A DNA stretch of 5,311 nt from a bacterium (GTDB lineage Bacteria; 4484-113; JALSIF01): NCBI GenBank assembly GCA_026981635.1, contig JALSIF010000282.1:1-5311 (forward strand), read 5' to 3'. Under the pieces are notes generated by a model. That model did no database searches, had not been told where the DNA came from, and saw only the letters and a program-made list of their open reading frames with translations. This document shows positions 1 to 4,754 of this stretch, in pieces (positions within the stretch are counted from its first letter, which is position 1; each line of letters begins with the position of its first letter). The translations under genes were made by a program, and so were the position numbers.

Positions 1-1
1 T

Positions 2-106
2 GTAATCAGTAATGAAGGGCTAGTTGAAAGGGTGATAATTGGAGCGATGACTGAAGAAGAATTTAAGAGATATGTGCTTCCTCGGGGTCAGGGGCTGAAG
101 CGGTAG
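2..106 (+). CDS. C-terminal end of a thioredoxin-like (TlpA/redoxin-type) protein, partial
   Basis: An open frame enters from the left edge and runs for 34 codons to a TAG at 104-106. The visible end reads VISNEGLVERVIIGAMTEEE, then FKRYVLPRG and a short basic tail. A hydrophobic strand ending in Asn-Glu-Gly, a second strand with a Gly, and then a helix starting TEEEF resembles the last beta-hairpin and helix of thioredoxin-fold proteins, where a 'D-x-x-G-x-I-V-x-x-x-x-G' strand pair precedes a helix of the 'T-E-E-E-L' kind. The catalytic CxxC would lie outside the window, so the oxidoreductase role is inference. The gene converges on the response regulator and overlaps its 3' end by 19 bp. 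Its codons (gta, ata, aga, gaa) are more A/T-rich than those of the other genes here. The fragment is too short for certainty; it could be the end of another alpha/beta protein. Confidence 0.5.
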   Translation, partial: VISNEGLVERVIIGAMTEEEFKRYVLPRGQGLKR

Positions 107-786
107 CCAAATCCCCTCACCGTTTGGATGTGGTGGGGGTGGGAGGGGTCGCGCTCAATCTTTTCCCTGAGGGTCCGAAGGGTCACATCCACCGTCTTGG
201 TGTCGGTCTCGGTCCCCGGCCCCCAGACCAGGTCCACGATTCTCTGTCGGCTCAGCACCTGTTCGGGGTGGCTGGCCAGGGCGACCAGCAGGGCGAACTC
301 CTTGGGGCGCAGGTGCACCTCTTTTCCTTCCACAAAGACCCGGTGGGCGCGAAGGTCAATCTTTATCCGCCCCAGGTCCATCACCTGCTCGGTGAGCCGG
401 CTGGGGGCCCGGGCGTGGACCCGGCAGCGGTAGGCAAGCTCCTTCAGGCTGAAGGGCTTTACCACGTAGTCGGTGGCACCCAGCTCAAACCCCCGCAGGC
501 GGTCCTCCTCCTCGCCCAGGGCGGTGAGGATGATTACCGGGGTGGCAAGCTCCATCTCCTCGCGCATGGTGCGAAGCACCTCCAGGCCGCCCTTGCGGGG
601 AAGCATGAGATCCAGCACCACCAGGTCATAGGGGCCCTCCTCCTCAAGCAGTATGAGGGCGTCCCAGCCGTCCTCTGCGGTGTCAACCACGAAGCCCTCC
701 TGCTCCAGAGTCTCCCTCACCATGGCGAGGATGTCGGGGTCATCCTCCACCACCAGGATGTGCCTTCCCGATTTGTAACTTGTCAT
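88..786 (-). CDS. OmpR/PhoB-family two-component response regulator
   Basis: This is a cytoplasmic transcription regulator that is phosphorylated by a sensor kinase and then binds DNA as a dimer. Counting from the ATG at 786 it has 232 residues, the usual length for the family. The receiver domain (about 9-122) shows the acidic pair E14-D15-D16, the phosphoacceptor D59 in VVLDLMLP, the switch residue T88 and the conserved K110 in VVKPF. The winged-helix domain (about 137-231) shows LRPKEFALL, VLSRQRIVDLVWG, the recognition helix region TKTVDVTLRTLREKIE and the wing IQTVRGFGYRF. An ATG at 897 would add 37 residues with no receiver homology, so 786 is preferred. No clear Shine-Dalgarno sequence precedes it, so the transcript may have a weak or unusual start. 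No histidine kinase gene is adjacent: downstream is a convergent gene and upstream the divergent porin. The cognate kinase and the target genes cannot be read from the window. Confidence 0.95.
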   Translation of the reverse strand: MTSYKSGRHILVVEDDPDILAMVRETLEQEGFVVDTAEDGWDALILLEEEGPYDLVVLDLMLPRKGGLEVLRTMREEMELATPVIILTALGEEEDRLRGFELGATDYVVKPFSLKELAYRCRVHARAPSRLTEQVMDLGRIKIDLRAHRVFVEGKEVHLRPKEFALLVALASHPEQVLSRQRIVDLVWGPGTETDTKTVDVTLRTLREKIERDPSHPHHIQTVRGFGYRFSP

Positions 787-822
787 GGCTGGATCGATGG
801 TGTCCCCGGGAGCCGGTGATTG

Positions 823-852
823 AGCATAGCTCACCAGGAAAGTTGGTTTTAA
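823..852 (-). promoter_or_regulatory. Candidate promoter of the response regulator gene
   Basis: Read on the minus strand, TTAAAA (852-847) and TATGCT (828-823) are separated by 18 bp. Each matches the sigma-70-type consensus at 4 of 6 positions, and a start near 816 would leave about 30 nt before the ATG at 786. The -10 hexamer lies inside a 13-bp palindrome, TGAGC-ATA-GCTCA (821-833), which could be an operator. The matches are modest and the sigma factor of this host is unknown, so this is only a candidate. Confidence 0.3.
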
Positions 853-864
853 CTCACCTTTTAA
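847..864. repeat. A/T-rich direct repeat, possible response-regulator box
   Basis: On the minus strand TTAAAA occurs twice, at 864-859 and 852-847, with a 6-bp gap and so a 12-bp period. It stands out as an A/T-rich island in GC-rich DNA, and the second copy coincides with the candidate -35 of the regulator gene. OmpR/PhoB-type regulators usually bind tandem repeats spaced about 10-11 bp, so a regulator site is plausible, but 12 bp is slightly long and the repeat is short. Confidence 0.25.
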
Positions 865-918
865 AGTCGGAGGCCACAATGGACTGGCTCTCCCCAAAGG
901 TTACCCGGGAGGCAGGAA

Positions 919-946
919 TTGAGAATGAATATCAGTCTCGTATCTG
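919..946 (+). promoter_or_regulatory. Candidate promoter of the SLH porin gene
   Basis: TTGAGA (919-924) is a good -35 match. It is followed after 16 bp by TATCTG (941-946), a weak -10 that matches only in its first three bases. A start near 953 would give a leader of about 50 nt containing the G-runs at 957-977 and the ribosome binding site at 992-997. The position is sensible for the divergent porin gene, but the -10 is poor, so confidence is low. Confidence 0.25.
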
Positions 947-991
947 CTACCATGTTGGGGGGATGGGGGGCACAGGGAAAAATTGACGAAC

Positions 992-997
992 AGGAGG
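992..997 (+). promoter_or_regulatory. Strong Shine-Dalgarno sequence of the porin gene
   Basis: AGGAGG lies 7 nt before the ATG at 1005 and fixes that start. It is the strongest ribosome binding site in the window together with the one before 3276, consistent with an abundant envelope protein. Confidence 0.8.
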
Positions 998-1004
998 AAG
1001 GAGC

Positions 1005-2552
1005 ATGAAGGTATGGGTAGTTGGGACGCTTGTAGGAGTGGTTCTTCTTGGGCTTTTTCTTGCGCTGCCGACCTCGGCAGGGGTCAACGAACTACAGGAC
1101 CGTCAGCAGGTTCCCTCGTGGGCGGTGGAGGCGGTGGATGTACTCATGGAGGAGGGGCTCATCCACGGCTACCCCGACGGCACCTTCCGCCCCGACCGAC
1201 CCATCTCGCGGGCGGAGATGGCTCTGGTGGTGGCGGGGTTGCTCACCAAGCTTCGCCAGGAGAAGCTTGACCCCGGCACCCGGGCGCTGATCGGGGCACT
1301 TAGGGAAGAGTTTGCCGGTGAGCTGGAGAGCCTGCGCCAGGCCCTGGCCGAGCAGCGAAGCGCCATCTCCGAGGTGCGGGAGGCCGCCTACGAAGCCTCT
1401 GCCCAGGCGGAGGAGAACAGCAGGCTGATTGACCAGCTCAGCAAGGAGTTGGCCAGATTGGCCTGGTCAGGGGACTTCCGCTACCGGGTGGAGCTAAACG
1501 ACGAGCAGCTCAGGGACAGGGATGACCAGCGGCAGAGGATACGCTTGAGGATTGGAACTGGGATAGGCATAAACCCCAACACTCGGGTGAACTTCCGCTT
1601 CACCACAGGCAGGGAGGACCCCCTGTCGGGAAACCAGACCCTGGGCAACTTCAACGCCGGATTTGATTTCCGGCTGGACTACGCCAATCTGCACTGGACC
1701 AGAAACCTCGCTTCAGGTTCAAGGTTGGAAATCTATGCGGGGAGCTTTCCGTCGGGGGTGCTGCACAAAAACACCCAGATCGTCTTTGACAACGAAATGA
1801 CCTTCCAGGGGTTGATGGAAAAGCTAGTATTCCCCGCCGGCCGGGGGGAGTTGGGGCTCAGTTTAGTACAGAACCTGATCCGGGATGTGGGCGATACATT
1901 TGGCGAGGATGGCTGGCTCTATGGGGTGCAGCTGGCCAGTGATGACGTCTTGGCCGAAGGACTGGACCTGTTTGCCGGCTACTACACCCTCACCAAGCCT
2001 GAGCTTATGGAGGGGATCAAGGACGAGTTTTTCCGCTTAGTGGATTTCAACGGTGATGGCTCGGTCACCAGGAAGGACCTGCTGCCGGGGGAGGTCCCCG
2101 GGCTTGGGGACTACACCATCCTCAGCCTGGGAGCAAGCTACACCTTTGGTGACCCAGAGCGGCCGGTAAAGATCTATGGCGACTATGTAAGAAACCTTGA
2201 CGCCAGCTTCCCCGCCGAGGGAGCTACCGGGGCGGCCGCCTTCCTGGAGGACCAGGACGAGTGGGGCTTTGACCTGGGGGTGAAGGTGGGCCGGCTGAAG
2301 AAGCCTGGCGACTGGCAGGCACTGGCCGAGTGGCGCCGGATTGGGGCCTTTGCCACCTTCCCCTGGCTGGGAGACAGCGACTTTAAGGCCACCAACATCC
2401 ACGGCCTGAAGCTCTCCCTGGGCTACCAGTACAGCCCGAACGTCGTCTTCAAATACAGCGGGTTCCTAGGCCAGGTGGACAACCGCTTCGGGGTGCTTGA
2501 GGAGGCGGTCAGACGCAACCGGCACCAGTTTGACGTGATCTTCAAGTTTTAG
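1005..2552 (+). CDS. SLH-domain outer-membrane porin (OmpM/SlpA-like architecture)
   Basis: This 515-aa protein is predicted to form a channel in the outer membrane and tie that membrane to the cell wall. A signal peptide spans about 1-25 (basic MK, hydrophobic core, cleavage after PTSA). One SLH domain (about 34-80) contains WAVEAVDVLMEEGLIHGYPDGTF quoted here only in part: W39, the GLIHGYPDG turn and the ISRAEMA helix start at I67. In known SLH porins this domain binds cell-wall polymers. A coiled coil follows (about 84-153), rich in Glu, Gln and Ala with spaced Leu. From about 156 to the C-terminal Phe are alternating amphipathic strands; TTGREDPLSGNQTLG (201-214) strongly recalls the putative porin family Porin_5. 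Residues 347-358 form a canonical EF-hand loop inside the barrel, which is unusual. The gene has its own terminator and appears monocistronic. The domain order is clear; substrate and pore properties cannot be read. Confidence 0.88.
   Translation: MKVWVVGTLVGVVLLGLFLALPTSAGVNELQDRQQVPSWAVEAVDVLMEEGLIHGYPDGTFRPDRPISRAEMALVVAGLLTKLRQEKLDPGTRALIGALREEFAGELESLRQALAEQRSAISEVREAAYEASAQAEENSRLIDQLSKELARLAWSGDFRYRVELNDEQLRDRDDQRQRIRLRIGTGIGINPNTRVNFRFTTGREDPLSGNQTLGNFNAGFDFRLDYANLHWTRNLASGSRLEIYAGSFPSGVLHKNTQIVFDNEMTFQGLMEKLVFPAGRGELGLSLVQNLIRDVGDTFGEDGWLYGVQLASDDVLAEGLDLFAGYYTLTKPELMEGIKDEFFRLVDFNGDGSVTRKDLLPGEVPGLGDYTILSLGASYTFGDPERPVKIYGDYVRNLDASFPAEGATGAAAFLEDQDEWGFDLGVKVGRLKKPGDWQALAEWRRIGAFATFPWLGDSDFKATNIHGLKLSLGYQYSPNVVFKYSGFLGQVDNRFGVLEEAVRRNRHQFDVIFKF
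2043..2078 (+). other. EF-hand-like calcium-binding loop coded within the porin
   Basis: Residues 347-358 of the porin read DFNGDGSVTRKD. The ligand positions 1, 3, 5, 7, 9 and 12 are D347, N349, D351, S353, T355 and D358, with Gly at 6 and a hydrophobic Val at 8, as in EF-hand and dockerin-type loops. The preceding residues 333-346 (including KDEFFRLV) could be the entering helix. The segment sits between two probable barrel strands (near 320-330 and 370-383), so it would be a loop of the barrel. Calcium binding is inferred from the motif. Confidence 0.65.
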
Positions 2553-2577
2553 GCTGACCTCTCCCCTGGGAGGAGGC

Positions 2578-2633
2578 AGCCGGGGGCGCCGATTGGGTCG
2601 GGGATGGCCCAGGCGGCGCCCCGCTGTTTTTTT
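2578..2633 (+). terminator. Intrinsic terminator of the porin gene
   Basis: Beginning 25 nt after the porin stop codon is a perfect 8-bp stem, GGGGCGCC (2583-2590) with GGCGCCCC (2615-2622). It is extended outward by AGC/GCT (2578-2580 with 2623-2625) after a 2-nt bulge. An inner stem TGGGTC/GGCCCA (2594-2599 with 2606-2611, one G-T pair) closes a 6-nt loop. A run of seven T (2627-2633) follows at once. The T-run orientation makes it active for plus-strand transcription. Confidence 0.88.
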
Positions 2634-2760
2634 GGGTGCTAGTCGAGCCGCGCCTCGGAGGGGCTGGGGTGGGCAGTCCATGCTTTTTGCAGTACAGAAG
2701 AAAGAGGGCAGAAAGGTGAGGTTGGATGAATGGGGTTCTTTGCATGGGGCGTCGTAGGGT

Positions 2761-3192
2761 TTACCGGGGTCGCCTGCGCTTCTCCCGGTAGTCCTCGTAC
2801 TCCCTGGCCAGCCATTCCAGGTTGGAAAGATAGAGGGGGTCGCAGCTCTCCCTGAGCTTCTCCGCCAAGGGGGCGACCGCCTTCCACAGGCGGTAGAACT
2901 CGCTGGTTGACTCAAACAGCACCTCGGGGTGGAGGCAGCCGGTCTTAACCAGCGCACCCACCATGTTCCAGAAGCCCAGCACCTGGCGGAACCAGGCGTC
3001 CTGGCGGCTGCCCGGGGGGATCTCCCGACGATACCACTCCACCCCACTCTCCTCCTCACCCAGCTCGGCTAGCTTTCTTGCGATCACCTGGTCTACGAAC
3101 TCGCGCGCCTCCCGCATGTGGGGAGTCTGGCTCAGGTGGTAGAGCTCTAGGAGGACGAGGGCGTCCTGGTGGGTGGGAACCGGATCTGCCAT
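2761..3192 (-). CDS. Small uncharacterised helical protein (DUF4760-like)
   Basis: This encodes 143 residues with no signal peptide or membrane segment, so it is probably cytoplasmic. It looks all-helical, with repeated Leu/Glu/Arg-rich stretches. Tyr and Trp are frequent, and notable segments are LELYHLSQTPHMREAREFV (about 16-34), then FRQVLGFWNMVGALVKTGCL and HPEVLF in the middle, and LSNLEWLAREYE near a basic end (KRRRPR). The pattern of an early 'MREAREFV' helix and a central 'FWNMVGALVKxGxLHPE' recalls small bacterial proteins annotated as DUF4760; that assignment is from memory and unverified. The function is unknown. The ATG at 3192 is preceded by GGAG (3204-3201) at 8 nt. The gene is divergent from the lipoprotein gene, with 83 bp and a perfect palindrome between them, so the two may share a regulator. 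I see no convincing terminator after its stop. Confidence 0.8.
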   Translation of the reverse strand: MADPVPTHQDALVLLELYHLSQTPHMREAREFVDQVIARKLAELGEEESGVEWYRREIPPGSRQDAWFRQVLGFWNMVGALVKTGCLHPEVLFESTSEFYRLWKAVAPLAEKLRESCDPLYLSNLEWLAREYEDYREKRRRPR

Positions 3193-3212
3193 CTTGTCTA
3201 CTCCACAGTCAG

Positions 3213-3235
3213 GTTAGACTTGTGCCTAGTCTAAC
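3213..3235. promoter_or_regulatory. Perfect palindrome, probable operator between divergent genes
   Basis: GTTAGACT (3213-3220) and AGTCTAAC (3228-3235) are exact reverse complements separated by 7 bp. Flanking CA (3210-3211) and TG (3238-3239) nearly extend the symmetry. The site lies in the 83-bp gap between the divergent starts at 3192 and 3276, about 20 bp from the first and 40 bp from the second. The size and symmetry suit a dimeric repressor. There is no T-run after it, so it is unlikely to be a terminator. The binding protein is not coded in the window, unless it is the response regulator, whose family normally prefers direct repeats. Confidence 0.55.
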
Positions 3236-3240
3236 AGTGC

Positions 3241-3270
3241 GGGGGGAAAGACCACCCCCCCGGGAGGTGG
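3241..3270 (+). promoter_or_regulatory. Leader of the lipoprotein gene with two alternative hairpins around the ribosome binding site
   Basis: GGGGGG (3241-3246) can pair with CCCCCC (3255-3260) over an 8-nt loop, leaving the Shine-Dalgarno region GGGAGGTGG (3262-3270) free. Alternatively CCACC (3252-3256) can pair with GGTGG (3266-3270), with two further pairs (3258-3259 with 3263-3264) after one mismatch, which would hide that region. The two structures share bases and exclude each other. The ribosome binding site itself is strong and fixes the ATG at 3276. Whether the structures regulate translation is inference. Confidence 0.35.
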
Positions 3271-3275
3271 ACAGC

Positions 3276-4754
3276 ATGGACGGCAGGCGAAGCACCTGGG
3301 CAAAGGGGCTCTCTCTCCCCCTCATCGGGGTGGCGGCGGCCCTGCTCCTCTCCTGCGGCGGCGGGGGTGGAGGCGGGCCGGCAACCCTTGCCGCCACCTT
3401 TGACCTCGCCATCCGGGGAAGCGGAAGCCTCAGGGGGAGCGCCGAGCTCAGGCTCTTTTCCGATGGCAAGGTGGAGGGGGAGGGGAGCCTAAGCGACGGG
3501 ATAAGCCAGCTTGGCCTTACCTTCAGGGGAGAGAAGCGGGGCGAGGGGCTTAGCGGCACCCTGAGCCTCTCCAGCGGGGCGGAGGGGGAGTTTGCCCTGG
3601 ACCTCTTGAGCGAGCAGGTGCTCTCGGGCTGGTTTCGGGTGGGGGGCGGTCAGGCCCTCACCCTGGGGGCGATGGCCGGCCTTATGAGGCCGGAGCATAC
3701 CACCGCCCAGCAGGGGGAGGTTCAGTTTCCCCTCCGCCTGGTCCACTTTGAGGAGCGCTTTGGGGATAGCCAGCTGGCGGTGGGAATAGGCGAGCTTTCC
3801 AGCTCGGGGGTCTATGAGGTTAGGCTGGTGGTGGCCGACTTTGCCACTCCGGAGCCCGACCTTTCCCTCTACATCCTCAACGGCACCCTGGTGGGAGACC
3901 GCCTAAGCGGGCGGGTCTTCCCCTTTGGGGAGGTCTCCGAGGTGGGCCGCTTCATCGGGATGAGGGGGGAGCAGGGCGACTTCTACGGCCAGACGGTCTT
4001 TGCCGGCGGCCTGGGGGAGGGTTTCTTCGCCATCCCCCTCTCCGACCTTACCCCCCAGTTTCCCGACACCTCGCCGGGTAGCGTGGTGAGGGCGCTGGAT
4101 TCGAGCCTCACCCTCTCAGGCTCCACCGGCGATCTTTCGGGCCAGATGCGGATCTACCTTCGGGCCGACGGGTCGGTCACCGGTGCCGGCTCGGCCCTGG
4201 ACCAGAGTGAGAACCTTCTCTTCCTCACCCTTACCGGCAACACCCAGGGGGAGGGGTTTGCCGGTCCCCTCACGGTGGGAGAGCGGAGCCTCTCCCTCAG
4301 CGCCACACCCCTGGGCGTGGGCTTTGGCCTCAGCGTCCAGGAGCTGGATGTGGAGCTGGTGGGGCTGGCGGTCAGCGCCATCCCCAAGGAGCTGAGGGGT
4401 GAGTTTCACCGCTTCCACCTCCACCTTTCCGGCGAGCGGCGGGGGGCGGGCCTTCTGGACATGCAGTTTACCGAGACCCTTCCCCGTCCCCTGAGCGGCT
4501 ATGCCCTGGTGAGGGACAGTGTGGGGGCAGAGAAGCTGTTTGAGCTTCGCGGCGAGGCAGACTTCTCCGGCAGTGGTCCCGACAGCTCGGGGGTCTACTC
4601 AGGGGACCTATTTACCGCCACCCAGCCGCCCCAGCGGGTGGGGGGGTTCTTTGCCAACCAACAGGGGATACCCACCCGGGCGCCCATTGGGGGGCAGTTT
4701 GCCGAGGAGGGGGAGAGCTCGCTGATCCTCAGCGGCCTTCCCCTCTCCGACTAG
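3276..4754 (+). CDS. Duplicated, beta-rich surface lipoprotein of unknown function
   Basis: The frame is open upstream of 3276, but the GGGAGGTGG ribosome binding site and the signal sequence fix the ATG at 3276, giving 492 aa. Residues 1-26 form a lipoprotein signal (RR, hydrophobic core, LLSC lipobox) with C27 as the lipidation site, followed by a seven-Gly linker (28-34). The rest is Gly/Ser-rich alternating beta strand. It has an internal duplication: residues about 42-98 (LRG, SDG, GEG, LSG landmarks at 52-54, 62-64, 89-91, 93-94) match 277-334 (LSG, ADG, GEG, FAG at 287-289, 297-299, 325-327, 328-330) at an offset of 235-236. Each half ends in a similar motif, DFYGQTVF...GEGFFA (235-252) and VYSGDLF...VGGFFA (440-460). 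Two lobes ending in a barrel-type 'G-G-x-F' motif faintly recall TbpB-like receptors, but this is only a shape analogy. It is divergent from 2761-3192 and overlaps the next gene tail to tail by 26 bp. Confidence 0.85.
   Translation: MDGRRSTWAKGLSLPLIGVAAALLLSCGGGGGGGPATLAATFDLAIRGSGSLRGSAELRLFSDGKVEGEGSLSDGISQLGLTFRGEKRGEGLSGTLSLSSGAEGEFALDLLSEQVLSGWFRVGGGQALTLGAMAGLMRPEHTTAQQGEVQFPLRLVHFEERFGDSQLAVGIGELSSSGVYEVRLVVADFATPEPDLSLYILNGTLVGDRLSGRVFPFGEVSEVGRFIGMRGEQGDFYGQTVFAGGLGEGFFAIPLSDLTPQFPDTSPGSVVRALDSSLTLSGSTGDLSGQMRIYLRADGSVTGAGSALDQSENLLFLTLTGNTQGEGFAGPLTVGERSLSLSATPLGVGFGLSVQELDVELVGLAVSAIPKELRGEFHRFHLHLSGERRGAGLLDMQFTETLPRPLSGYALVRDSVGAEKLFELRGEADFSGSGPDSSGVYSGDLFTATQPPQRVGGFFANQQGIPTRAPIGGQFAEEGESSLILSGLPLSD

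Noticed and set aside
124-819. Long plus-strand open frame opposite the response regulator
   Set aside because: It is the antisense shadow of a gene with clear receiver and winged-helix motifs, and its translation is His/Gly/Gln-rich with no recognisable domain.
787-897. Regulator start at the ATG at 897
   Set aside because: The 37 added residues show no family similarity, and the total length from 786 already equals the usual OmpR-family length.
2670-2750. Inverted repeat CCATGC / GCATGG and repeated ATGGGG downstream of the DUF-like gene
   Set aside because: Arms of 6 bp over 50 bp apart and a short direct repeat are expected by chance; there is no T-run to make a terminator on the minus strand.
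2466-3059. Minus-strand open frame running from inside the porin end into the small DUF-like gene
   Set aside because: It crosses the terminator region, is Arg/Pro/Ser-rich as expected of out-of-frame GC-rich DNA, and overlaps the better-supported gene at 2761-3192.
3078-3275. N-terminal extension of the lipoprotein frame upstream of 3276
   Set aside because: It runs through the divergent promoter region and the start of the opposite gene, and would bury the lipoprotein signal peptide 66 residues inside the protein.
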